Of a stretch of 64,000 bases of DNA, positions 35,249-43,185 are shown piece by piece. The DNA comes from Massilia sp. erpn (GTDB lineage Bacteria > Pseudomonadota > Gammaproteobacteria > Burkholderiales > Burkholderiaceae_D), in assembly GCF_024400215.1 (NCBI RefSeq), contig NZ_CP053748.1, positions 1,674,001-1,738,000 on the forward strand, given 5' to 3'. The translations under genes were made by a program, and so were the position numbers. How positions within the stretch are numbered: position 1 is the stretch's first letter; every line of letters starts with the position of its first letter. The notes below the pieces were generated by a model. That model had not been told where the DNA came from. It did not search any database and worked only from the letters and a program-made list of their open reading frames with translations.

Positions 35249-36277
35249 TTACGCCGCCAATTCCTGCTGCTGGCGGCCGGCCAAAGCGACCAGCTCCTTG
35301 GTTCGCAGGAAGTTATTGAATAAAGGATGGTCTGGATCGAACTGGCCGTAGTTGGCCAATTCGCCCATAATTTCGCGCACCCCGGCCTCCAAGCTGACCT
35401 CAGCGCGATAGCCCAGCACCGTCTGGATCTTCTCAAATGACACGGCATAGTCGCGGTGATCCGCCATCTGCGGAATGATGTTCAAGGCGGTAGCGGGCAA
35501 CAAGTCTCGAATACGGTGGGCGACATCAATGATGCGGTGATTATTTTCAGACGAGCCGACATTGAAGGTTTCTCCCGCCACCAGATGCGCTGGGGCTTCC
35601 AGCGCCATCTGGAATGCTCTGGCAGCGTCGTTGACGTGCACAAAGGGACGCCATTGATTGCCACCGAAAATTTTCAACGGCGCGCCATTGGAAGCCTGCG
35701 CAGTCAAGAGGTTGACCACCAGGTCGAAACGCATGCGCTGCGACCAGCCAAACAGCGTGCTCAAGCGGAGCATGACGGGGGAAAAATCATCGTCGCACAT
35801 GCCCTGCAACTCGGCTTCGCACATCAGCTTGTCGCGCGCATACGCCGACAGCGGATTGGTTGGCGAACGTTCATCTACCAGTTCCTGCGACGCTTTGCCG
35901 TAGACGCTGCAGCTGGAGGCGAAGACGAAGCGTTTCACGCCAGCGCGTTTGCAGATTTTTGCCAGCGATGTAGTCGACAAGTAATTACATGAAAAAGTGA
36001 AGTCCTCATCGATGGCGCAAGCCGGATCGCCGACGACACCCGAGAGGTGCATGACCGCGTCGCAGCCGCGCACCGCATCGGACAGCAAATCGAGACGGCG
36101 CGTATCCAGCTCGACATACTCATAGCGCTTGTGCTGATCCAGCGACCGCCAACCGGCATTGCCGAACCAGCCGGCATCGACCGACTTGACTGCGAACCCT
36201 GCATCGAGCAAGCCCTGGCATAAAGCGGTGCCGAGATAACCGCCGCCACCCACTACAAGTACTTTTTCATGTTTCAT
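35249..36277 (-). CDS. extended SDR, NAD-dependent epimerase/dehydratase
   Basis: 342 residues from the ATG at 36277, which overlaps the aminotransferase stop (ATGA); a longer frame runs into that gene. Rossmann motif GGGGYLG (9-15), the catalytic region SSCSVYGKA then YARDK (Tyr/Lys), and the extended-SDR downstream block RPFVHVNDAARAF and FNVGSSENNH. Relatives are nucleotide-sugar epimerases and dehydratases. Coupled to a DegT aminotransferase, it would supply a keto or epimerised substrate for amination. Whether that substrate is a sugar or another polyol/amino-acid precursor is open; no glycosyltransferase is present in the locus. Confidence 0.9.
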   Translation of the reverse strand: MKHEKVLVVGGGGYLGTALCQGLLDAGFAVKSVDAGWFGNAGWRSLDQHKRYEYVELDTRRLDLLSDAVRGCDAVMHLSGVVGDPACAIDEDFTFSCNYLSTTSLAKICKRAGVKRFVFASSCSVYGKASQELVDERSPTNPLSAYARDKLMCEAELQGMCDDDFSPVMLRLSTLFGWSQRMRFDLVVNLLTAQASNGAPLKIFGGNQWRPFVHVNDAARAFQMALEAPAHLVAGETFNVGSSENNHRIIDVAHRIRDLLPATALNIIPQMADHRDYAVSFEKIQTVLGYRAEVSLEAGVREIMGELANYGQFDPDHPLFNNFLRTKELVALAGRQQQELAA

Positions 36278-37443
36278 TTTTGCACCATCTCCAAATGACC
36301 CGACTGACTGGCAAAGGCAACGATGAGATCGCAAATGTAATTGACCGATTCTTCCGAAAGAGTTGGATACATGGGTAAGGTCAATACCGTCTGCCCCAGC
36401 GCCTCGGCTACCGGCAAGACCAGGTCCTTATTTTTCGCCCGGAAATATGGTTTTAGGTGCAAAGGTTCGAAATAGCCGCGTACCAATACGCCGGCGGCCA
36501 GCAAGTGTTCCTTCAGCTGCTCCCTGCAAGCATGCGATGGCAGCACCACCGTATACATCTGGAAGCAATGGCTGAACCGTTCCGGTGCCGCAGGCTGACG
36601 CACCATTGGCAGTGAGTCCAGGCGCGCCCGATAATATCCCGCGACCGTTTGGCGCAACGCCAAGTTGCTGGCAATATTTGCCAGCTGCGAACTGGCAAAG
36701 GCAGCATTGACACTCGGCATACGGAAGTTATAGCCCGGGAACAGATATTCATTATCCTGGCTGGTTTCAAAATGCTTCTTGCCGGGTTGATCCACCCGGC
36801 CATGCGAACGCAGGTATTTGGCTTTTTCGTAAATGGACTGATGGCGGGTCACCAAGCCACCACCTTCGCCCAGTGCGGTAATCACCTTGTTCTGGCAAAA
36901 ACTGAAGATGGCGAAGTCGCTATGCGCCCCGGCGTGAACACCATCCAGACGGGCGCCAAACGATTGTGCGGCATCTTCAATCAGCAGCAAGCCATGCGCA
37001 TCGCAGAGTGCACGCAGGGCAAGAATATCCCGGCTTACGCAACCGCCATAATCGATCGTCATCACAGCCTTGGTGTTGGGGGTGATGGCCTGCGCCACCG
37101 CCGCCACATCCAGGCCGAAAGTCGTGGCTTCACAATCTACGAATACCGGGGTGCCGCCGGCTAACTCAATGGTGTTGGCGGAGGCGATAAAGGTAAAACT
37201 GGGACAAATGACCTCGCGCCCCTTGACGTCGATCGCCAACAAGCCGGCCAGCAAAGCCGAGGTGCCGGAGTTAAAGGCGAGCGCGTGTGAAATGCCTGTA
37301 TAGCCGGCCATATTGCGTTCGAATTCGTCGATCTCAGGGCCATCCGCCCAGAACATTGCTCGATCGATGACTTTCATGACCGCTTCCACATCGCTGGCAG
37401 AATAGTGACTCTTAAAGCTCGGAATCTTATACATGACTTTCAC
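36274..37443 (-). CDS. DegT/DnrJ/EryC1-family aminotransferase
   Basis: 389 residues with the family's PLP site: GTSALLAGLLA for phosphate binding (60-70), IEDAAQSFGA with the Asp that contacts PLP nitrogen (D157), and the Schiff-base lysine K186 in FSFCQNKVIT. These enzymes put an amino group on a keto-sugar or related cyclic ketone using glutamate or glutamine. Start overlaps the Nudix-like stop by 4 bases and its stop overlaps the epimerase start, so the three are made together. Product identity is unknown. Confidence 0.93.
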   Translation of the reverse strand: MKVMYKIPSFKSHYSASDVEAVMKVIDRAMFWADGPEIDEFERNMAGYTGISHALAFNSGTSALLAGLLAIDVKGREVICPSFTFIASANTIELAGGTPVFVDCEATTFGLDVAAVAQAITPNTKAVMTIDYGGCVSRDILALRALCDAHGLLLIEDAAQSFGARLDGVHAGAHSDFAIFSFCQNKVITALGEGGGLVTRHQSIYEKAKYLRSHGRVDQPGKKHFETSQDNEYLFPGYNFRMPSVNAAFASSQLANIASNLALRQTVAGYYRARLDSLPMVRQPAAPERFSHCFQMYTVVLPSHACREQLKEHLLAAGVLVRGYFEPLHLKPYFRAKNKDLVLPVAEALGQTVLTLPMYPTLSEESVNYICDLIVAFASQSGHLEMVQK

Positions 37444-38228
37444 CCCGCCAAATGAAGATATGATTTTAAAAACAAGACATCTTTGCTCACGCGTTGCGAC
37501 GCTGCTATCTCGGCGTGTAAATCCAATGCGACCAGCTCAGTCAGTTCTCCATTTGAAATGAAGCCATCACTGAGTCGTTGTAAGTCATACGCAACCTTGA
37601 AGACAAAAAACACGCAATCACCGTCGTGATTGATTGACCACAGCCGCAAATCCTTTGGCGCCAAGGACACACCTGTTTCCTGCACAAACTCCAGCGTGGA
37701 AAATTCCCTGATGGAGTCAAGCGTTTGCAGATCAAGTTCACTGGTATTCAAGCTGCCACCGACAAGGTCCAGCAGACCGGGATCCTGGATGCTGAGCGCA
37801 CCGACACGGCCGAGCAATACCTTGCCCTCGGCATCGACCGGCATTACGGCCGTGAACATATGGCGTTTGACGGCAGCTGGGGAAAAGGTGTCAGCAATCG
37901 TTTCCGCACCCCGGACACGTTTGAATACAATATCCTTATATTCAACCAAACCCAGCTCGACGATGAGCCGCGTATTTTCCCAGTGGATCGATTCGGTGGA
38001 ATACACGACGCCATTCCACAGATTCTTCCCAAGGCGTGCGCATTCGCTGGCCCAGCAAGCCTCGCGTTGCGCGATATAGTCGATATCTTGGCCGCCTGGA
38101 TCTGATGGGACACGTCTGAATTCTATTTCAGGCTCTTTTTCCGTAACCAAATAAACCCAAGGTTGCCGGCATGCCAAATCCATTTGCTCAAGCGGCTTGA
38201 GCATCTGCGGAAGGGGGAGTGGTTCCAT
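37440..38228 (-). CDS. Nudix-like protein, degenerate box
   Basis: 262 residues. The C-terminal half has a Nudix-like segment: LLDLVGGSLNTSE (about 150-162) followed by IREFSTLEFVQETGVSL. Compared with GX5EX7REUXEEXGU the last part reads LEFVQETGV, so one of the two metal-binding Glu is Gln and the Arg is Leu. The N-terminal half is not recognised. Such a protein may be a weak hydrolase of a nucleoside-diphosphate compound or only a binder. It lies between the AurF-like gene (15-base gap) and the aminotransferase (4-base overlap). Confidence 0.6.
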   Translation of the reverse strand: MEPLPLPQMLKPLEQMDLACRQPWVYLVTEKEPEIEFRRVPSDPGGQDIDYIAQREACWASECARLGKNLWNGVVYSTESIHWENTRLIVELGLVEYKDIVFKRVRGAETIADTFSPAAVKRHMFTAVMPVDAEGKVLLGRVGALSIQDPGLLDLVGGSLNTSELDLQTLDSIREFSTLEFVQETGVSLAPKDLRLWSINHDGDCVFFVFKVAYDLQRLSDGFISNGELTELVALDLHAEIAASQRVSKDVLFLKSYLHLAG

Positions 38229-38243
38229 CGGAAATGGCGAAAA

Positions 38244-39155
38244 TCAAACAGCTTGCAGCGCGTCACGCGCCATTTCATTCAGATCGGCAATCAAGTTACG
38301 CGCAGCAGAAGTATCGCTGATCAATTTTGGCGAACCGGCCTGGGCGCGAATATCCGCAATAATCTGATCCGCCGATGCAATGCCAGCCTGTTCCAGAATA
38401 GCGTGCCATACCGAGAAATCTTGGCCCGCAAAGAAATCCAGCGCCATCGGCAATTTCTCCAGGAAGAATTGGCGCTGCTCTTCGTTCAGTCCAGAAAAGA
38501 CCACTTTGGTGATCTCGACAAATATTTTATTGTGCGAATATTCGTCACGATTATGTACTCTGCAGATATAGGAATGGCTTGGTTGAATCGTTTTATCTTC
38601 AGCCAGCAATTCGAGATAGGCATTGATTGTCATTTCCGATACTGCCGCCCAGATCAGCGTCAATAAATCGTGCTGCCAGGGCGCGGGATTCAAATCCTGC
38701 AGCTTAATCAGCTCACGATAAATGACCGAATCGGGGAAAACCGGCAGCGTTACCACATCGCGCATCGCCATTGTTTTACGAATGGCAATTTCATGCAAGA
38801 ACAGGTGGAACTGCTCATCGATCTGGGTTTGCTGCAAGGCCTGGCGCGCGTGCACCGTCGATGCCCCCGGCAGGTCCCCTTTCAGGATCATGGCAATAGC
38901 GGGGTTTGTGACCTGCTCTTCGATATGAATGACCCGCATATTATAGGCAAGCCAGGCCAAGGTCAGCACCGTCTTGCGCTGAGATTCACTGCTCGCTAAA
39001 AACAGAGGATGGTCATGAAATGGCAATAAGCCAAAAGGGTAATCCGGCAATTCTACCGGACCATCGATCTCAATCTGCCCCATATCGATATGCCGTACCG
39101 CTGCACGCTTGGACCAGGACGCCACCAGATTTTTAAGTAACTGAGGATTATTCAT
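38244..39155 (-). CDS. AurF-like di-iron N-oxygenase
   Basis: 303 residues. All seven iron ligands known from AurF (E101, E136, H139, E196, H223, E227, H230) have counterparts at the same spacing, shifted by 22: E79, E114, H117 (DEQFH), E174 (SEMTINAY), H201, E205 and H208 (VHNRDEYSH). The family oxidises amines to hydroxylamine, nitroso or nitro groups using a peroxo di-iron centre. It is the first gene of this minus-strand operon. The amine made by the adjacent aminotransferase is a possible substrate; an N-oxidised group would also suit a metal-binding product. Confidence 0.88.
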   Translation of the reverse strand: MNNPQLLKNLVASWSKRAAVRHIDMGQIEIDGPVELPDYPFGLLPFHDHPLFLASSESQRKTVLTLAWLAYNMRVIHIEEQVTNPAIAMILKGDLPGASTVHARQALQQTQIDEQFHLFLHEIAIRKTMAMRDVVTLPVFPDSVIYRELIKLQDLNPAPWQHDLLTLIWAAVSEMTINAYLELLAEDKTIQPSHSYICRVHNRDEYSHNKIFVEITKVVFSGLNEEQRQFFLEKLPMALDFFAGQDFSVWHAILEQAGIASADQIIADIRAQAGSPKLISDTSAARNLIADLNEMARDALQAV

Positions 39156-39554
39156 TCGTAAATTTCAATTAAGCTTGACATGGCCATTTGCTATTGCCTA
39201 GAGGAACTTATCAATAATATAATCAAAAATCATAATAGCATATACGTTCACCGCTGGCAACGCCCAAGACAGGGCCTCTCATGCGCCAAGTGTTAACGGC
39301 AGCGGCACAGGCTTCCGGCAGTGTTTAAGCACCAATCAACACAAAATTCTCTTTTTGTCAATTCACAAAAAAACAACATTAATCGACGATAAATAACCAC
39401 CAATCCACTCATCGGAATAACAGCTACGCTTGGGTGAAACTATCAAGATGGAATAAACCTCATAGCAATTAATTCTTTACCGCTGCCGGCTAGTTGCCCA
39501 TTTGATATCACTCCCTGCTATAGTGCTGGCACTTGAATAGCTCATTGGAAAATC
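39156..39554. other. 399-bp AT-rich divergent intergenic region
   Basis: Lies between the AurF-like operon (minus) and the antiporter gene (plus). It is much more AT-rich than its surroundings, with AT tracts near the AurF-like start and a short ACAAAA/TTTTGT hairpin at 39341-39358. I see no ORF with a ribosome-binding site and no clear operator. A TATAGT near 39519 could be a -10 element for the antiporter, without a convincing -35. Confidence 0.5.
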
Positions 39555-40760
39555 ATGACCACAAGTGAAGTTTTCTTAATTGCAATAATTTTGGTATTCG
39601 GTGCCCCCTATATTTTATGGCGCCTATGCAACATGGATTACTATGCGCCATTAGTCGTTGTGCAGATGATCGTGGGGATTTCATTGGGCCCCGCCATGCT
39701 GGGATCAGCCTACCCCAGCTATTACGCCCTTATATTCAGTTCCCCTGTTGTGCAAGCGCTGAGCGGCTTGGCATGGTGGGGCGTGATGATTTTCGTGATG
39801 CTTGCCGGAATAGAGCTGGATCTCGGCGAGACCTGGAAACATCGCCGTGAAAGCGCGATCACGGCGTCTTTGGCGCTGGGCTCGCCCTTGTTACTGGGTG
39901 GGGTGGCGGCCTTCATCCTGCAGAGTTATGGCAATTGGGCTGGCGCTTTGGCAGAACAATGGCAATTCATCTTGAGTGTCGGCATGGCCTGCTCAGTGAC
40001 ATCGCTGCCGATTTTGATCCTGCTGCTGGAAAAGCTGGACATCATGCGCGCTCCGCTTGGCCAGCGGGTCTTGCGCTACGCCAGCCTGGATGACGTCGTG
40101 ATCTGGGCCGTGCTCGCCGTCATCCTGCTGGATTGGCAAAGAGTTGGCCAGCAAGCGGCCATGCTGGCCGGATTCGCCTTGGTCGCCCCGCTTTACCGCG
40201 CATTGATGGTGCGGCTGAATGAACAGGACCGGTGGTATGTGGCACTGCTCTGGCTGGCCATCTGTGGTTTTGCATCGGATCGGGCCGGCCTGCACTATAT
40301 GGTGGGGGCATTCCTGGCCGGCCTGGTGACCGAAGCAAGCTGGTTTGAGCAACGTAAGTTGGATATGGCGCGAAGCCACGTTTTAATGATCCTGATGCCA
40401 GCCTATTTCCTGATCACGGGACTACGCACCAACTGGTCGGTCGGCAGCAGCAGCATCCTGGTTGCCACCGCCCTGCTGCTGGTGGCTGCAATCGGCGGCA
40501 AACTCGCAGGGCTGCGCATTGCTGGAAAAATCCTCAATTGGAGCAACGACGAGAGCGACATTCTTGGCTGGCTGCTGCAAACCAAGGGCTTGATCATGAT
40601 TGTTTTCGCCAATATCCTGCTCGACAAACAGCTCATTTCCAACGATATGTTTGCGGCACTGATGTTGATGGCGATCGTCAGCACGATGCTGACCGTGCCG
40701 GTGATTTATCCCAAGCTGCAAGGCCGGCAACTGCCGTCGAAAGGCGCCGAACTGACTTGA
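39555..40760 (+). CDS. CPA2-type cation:proton antiporter
   Basis: 401 residues with about 12 transmembrane helices, similar to the membrane domain of Kef/NapA-type sodium or potassium:proton antiporters (MLAGIELDLGETWK; SLDDVVIWAVLAVIL with the ion-site Asp pair region; GAFLAGLV). There is no C-terminal TrkA-N domain, so gating by nucleotides is unlikely. Such antiporters often border secondary-metabolite loci, but no gene overlap or shared operon ties it to the NRPS genes. It may mark the right edge of the locus. Confidence 0.88.
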   Translation: MTTSEVFLIAIILVFGAPYILWRLCNMDYYAPLVVVQMIVGISLGPAMLGSAYPSYYALIFSSPVVQALSGLAWWGVMIFVMLAGIELDLGETWKHRRESAITASLALGSPLLLGGVAAFILQSYGNWAGALAEQWQFILSVGMACSVTSLPILILLLEKLDIMRAPLGQRVLRYASLDDVVIWAVLAVILLDWQRVGQQAAMLAGFALVAPLYRALMVRLNEQDRWYVALLWLAICGFASDRAGLHYMVGAFLAGLVTEASWFEQRKLDMARSHVLMILMPAYFLITGLRTNWSVGSSSILVATALLLVAAIGGKLAGLRIAGKILNWSNDESDILGWLLQTKGLIMIVFANILLDKQLISNDMFAALMLMAIVSTMLTVPVIYPKLQGRQLPSKGAELT

Positions 40761-40781
40761 CGCGCAATCCCGACTGCAGCA

Positions 40782-40819
40782 GGAGGGGGCTCTCCCCCTC
40801 CCCGATGGCGGAGCATCGG
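40782..40819 (+). terminator. tandem hairpins after the antiporter
   Basis: Two perfect stem-loops in a row: GGAGGGGG-CTCT-CCCCCTCC (40782-40801) and CCGATG-GCGGAG-CATCGG (40802-40819), starting 22 bases after the antiporter stop. No T-run follows, so termination may need Rho, or the hairpins may protect the transcript end. Confidence 0.5.
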
Positions 40820-40839
40820 CAGGAATCCTCAAAAATAGC

Positions 40840-40868
40840 TTGCAATTGAATCGCGCACTATCTATAGT
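40840..40868 (+). promoter_or_regulatory. sigma-70 promoter of ohr
   Basis: TTGCAA (40840-40845) and TATAGT (40863-40868) with the ideal 17-base spacer, giving a leader of about 80 bases. The -10 element lies inside the dyad listed next. Confidence 0.6.
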
Positions 40869-40924
40869 GTGCATATGGGCGCTGCGAACAGTAAGTGGCA
40901 TCTCTTAAATATAGCGCACTATTT
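40853..40924. promoter_or_regulatory. paired operator-like dyads upstream of ohr
   Basis: A near-perfect 20-base dyad, GCGCACTATCTATAGTGTGC (40853-40872), covers the -10 element. A second dyad, AAATATAGCGCACTATTT (40907-40924), lies 41 bases before the ohr start. Both contain GCGCACTAT. Ohr genes are usually repressed by OhrR, a MarR-type peroxide sensor, so these are its likely sites; no ohrR gene is in the window. Confidence 0.5.
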
Positions 40925-40958
40925 ACTTGTTAACTATTAATCTGAAAAGGATTTCATC

Positions 40959-41384
40959 ATGTCGATCAACCAAGTTCTGTACCGTGCCAACGCCAAATCC
41001 ACCGGTGGCCGCGAAGGCCGTTCCGTCAGCAGCGACGGCGTGCTGGACGTGAAACTGACCACGCCGAAGGAACTGGGCGGCAATGGCGCCGTCGGCACCA
41101 ATCCGGAACAGCTGTTCGCCGCCGGCTACTCGGCCTGCTTCATCGGTGCCCTGAAATTCGTCGGCGGCCGCGACAAGATTGCCGTGCCGGCGGACACCTC
41201 GATCGACGCCACCGTGGGCATCGGCGCCATCGAAACCGGCTTCGGCATCGAAGTGGAACTGAAAATCTCGCTGCCAGGCCTGGACCGCGCCACTGCCGAG
41301 AAACTGGTGCAGGCCGCCCACATCGTCTGCCCTTACTCGAACGCCACCCGCGGCAATATCGACGTGACCCTGACCATCGTTTAA
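40959..41384 (+). CDS. ohr: organic hydroperoxide resistance protein
   Basis: 141 residues, the full length of Ohr. The redox-active cysteines are in SACFIGAL (about residue 60) and VCPYSNAT (about 125), with the catalytic Arg in the N-terminal half. Ohr reduces organic and fatty-acid hydroperoxides using lipoylated proteins as reductant. An AAAAGGA ribosome-binding site precedes the ATG. The promoter with two matching dyads suggests peroxide-responsive repression. Confidence 0.95.
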   Translation: MSINQVLYRANAKSTGGREGRSVSSDGVLDVKLTTPKELGGNGAVGTNPEQLFAAGYSACFIGALKFVGGRDKIAVPADTSIDATVGIGAIETGFGIEVELKISLPGLDRATAEKLVQAAHIVCPYSNATRGNIDVTLTIV

Positions 41385-41423
41385 GAAGCCGTACAATGAT
41401 CGCCTCACTTCATAGGGGCGATC

Positions 41424-41876
41424 ATGATCGAATGGCAGTGGCGGGACTTTGACGGCATTCCGGGCCGGGACTTGTATGAGCTGCTGCGCCAGCGCCAGGA
41501 TGTGTTCGTGCTGGAACAGCAGTGCCTCTATCCCGATCTGGACGGTTACGACCAGGGCGCCCACCACCTGCTGGGCTGGCGCAATATCGGCGGCAAGCGC
41601 GAGCTGGCCGCCTATCTGCGCTGCATCGCGCCTGGTGTGAAATTCCCCGAAATGTCGCTGGGCCGCGTACTGACCACGGCCGCGGCGCGCGGCATCGGCG
41701 CCGGACGGCTGCTGGTGGCCGAAGGCGTGCGCCAGGCCGAATTGCAGCATCCGGGCCACCGCATCCGCATCGGCGCGCAAGCGCATCTGGAACAGTTCTA
41801 TGCCGGCTTTGGTTTCCAGACCATCTCCGCACCCTATGAGGAAGACGGCATCGCGCACATCGACATGCTGCGTTGA
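41424..41876 (+). CDS. elaA: ElaA-type GNAT acetyltransferase
   Basis: 150 residues that follow E. coli ElaA along their whole length: MIEWQW start, YELLRQRQDVFVLEQQCLYPDLDG, LGRVLTTAAARGIGAGRLL (the acetyl-CoA pyrophosphate loop), and the strongly conserved IGAQAHLEQFYAGFGF. The substrate of this family is not established. It starts 37 bases after ohr and ends 4 bases before the convergent histidine-kinase gene. Confidence 0.93.
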   Translation: MIEWQWRDFDGIPGRDLYELLRQRQDVFVLEQQCLYPDLDGYDQGAHHLLGWRNIGGKRELAAYLRCIAPGVKFPEMSLGRVLTTAAARGIGAGRLLVAEGVRQAELQHPGHRIRIGAQAHLEQFYAGFGFQTISAPYEEDGIAHIDMLR

Positions 41877-41880
41877 GCGC

Positions 41881-43185
41881 TCAGAAAGTCACGATGAAGC
41901 GCGCGCCGCTGCTGACGGTGCGCGCATAACGCACCGTGCCGCCATTGCCATGCACCAGATGGCGCACCATGGCGAGGCCGATGCCGCGTCCCTGTTTTTT
42001 GGTGGAGAAGAAGGGCGTGAAAATATGCGCCGCCAGCTCGTCCGGCACGCCCGGGCCATTGTCCGCCACTTCGATGCGCAAGCGCCCGCCCCGGCTTAAG
42101 CGGGCGCTGACCGCGACCGTGGGACGGACTTGCGCGGCAGTGGCTTCCGCCGCGTTTTTCAGCAGATTGATCAGCGCCTGTTCCAGCTGGCCGGGATCGA
42201 CCAGCACATCCAGCGAGGCCGGTTCGACCGAGAACTCGGCGCTGCCGCCGCGCGCCTGCCAGTCCGCCGCCAGCAAGGCCGCGAGGCGGGCGAACATTGC
42301 ACTCAGGCGTACGCGCTCGGGCCGGGCCTCCGGCACGCTGGACAGGCTGCGGTAGCTGCCGACGAAATCGGCCAGGCTGGCGGCACGGCGGGCGATGGCG
42401 TCGAGCGAAGTGCGCAGATCGTCGGCCAGTTCAGCGGCTTGCGCCGGCTCCAGCTGCGGCGCCTGCATTTCCTCCACCAGTTCGCGCGCGGTACGCGACA
42501 GCGAGGCGACCGGGGTCAGGGAATTCATGATCTCGTGCGTCAGGATGTGCACCAGCTGGCGCCAGGCGTTCAAGGCCTCGGCTTCCAGCTCGCTTTCCAC
42601 CGGCAGCAGGGCGGCGATGCGCTGGCCCTCGCCCTGCACCGTCAGCGCGGAGACGGCCAGCATGGCGCGCTCCAGGCCTCGCTCGGTATCGAAGCTGATC
42701 AGATTGCGCTGGTCGGCCGGCTGCGCCGTCAATACCTCACACAGCTGCTGCGGCGCGCTGGCGCGGCCCGGCGCCAGCAGGCGGCGCGCGTTGGCGTTCA
42801 ATGGCGCGACCTCGCCCGCTCCGCTCAGGTGGGCGATGCGGAACAGCGCAATCGGCGCATGCTCCAGGCGCGCTTCCAGCGCCAGCGCGGCGGGGTGCAG
42901 GCCGCGCCAGCCATCCATGCCGCCATCGTCATCGGCGGCGAATGTGGCGCGGCTGGCGGGCAGAAAAGCACTGGCCGGGGCTTCGCGGCGCGGCTGGCGC
43001 ACTTCCAGCTTGCTCAAGCCATGCCACATCAGGGACGCCGCAGCCGCCGCGCCGATGCCGCACAGCGCCAGCAGGCGCGGTCTGTCCGGTTCCGTGTACA
43101 GCACGGCCGTGGCAGCCGCCGACACCGCCATCAGGACCAGCGCGCCAGCGGCAAGCGCCAGCTTGGAGCCGCGCTCAGATGCCAT
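41881..43185 (-). CDS. membrane sensor histidine kinase
   Basis: 434 residues from the ATG at 43185, overlapping the regulator stop by 11 bases. Two transmembrane helices lie at the N-terminus (about 8-30 and 36-56) with almost no periplasmic loop, then a PAS-like region (95-200), the phosphoacceptor H217 in HILTHEIMNSLTP, the N box (LINLLKNAAEA), G1 (VADNGPGVP) and G2 (GRGIGLAMV). It resembles NtrY-like kinases that sense the membrane or cytoplasm. It should phosphorylate the sigma-54 regulator encoded just upstream; the MacAB-like operon beside it is the likely target. Confidence 0.93.
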   Translation of the reverse strand: MASERGSKLALAAGALVLMAVSAAATAVLYTEPDRPRLLALCGIGAAAAASLMWHGLSKLEVRQPRREAPASAFLPASRATFAADDDGGMDGWRGLHPAALALEARLEHAPIALFRIAHLSGAGEVAPLNANARRLLAPGRASAPQQLCEVLTAQPADQRNLISFDTERGLERAMLAVSALTVQGEGQRIAALLPVESELEAEALNAWRQLVHILTHEIMNSLTPVASLSRTARELVEEMQAPQLEPAQAAELADDLRTSLDAIARRAASLADFVGSYRSLSSVPEARPERVRLSAMFARLAALLAADWQARGGSAEFSVEPASLDVLVDPGQLEQALINLLKNAAEATAAQVRPTVAVSARLSRGGRLRIEVADNGPGVPDELAAHIFTPFFSTKKQGRGIGLAMVRHLVHGNGGTVRYARTVSSGARFIVTF

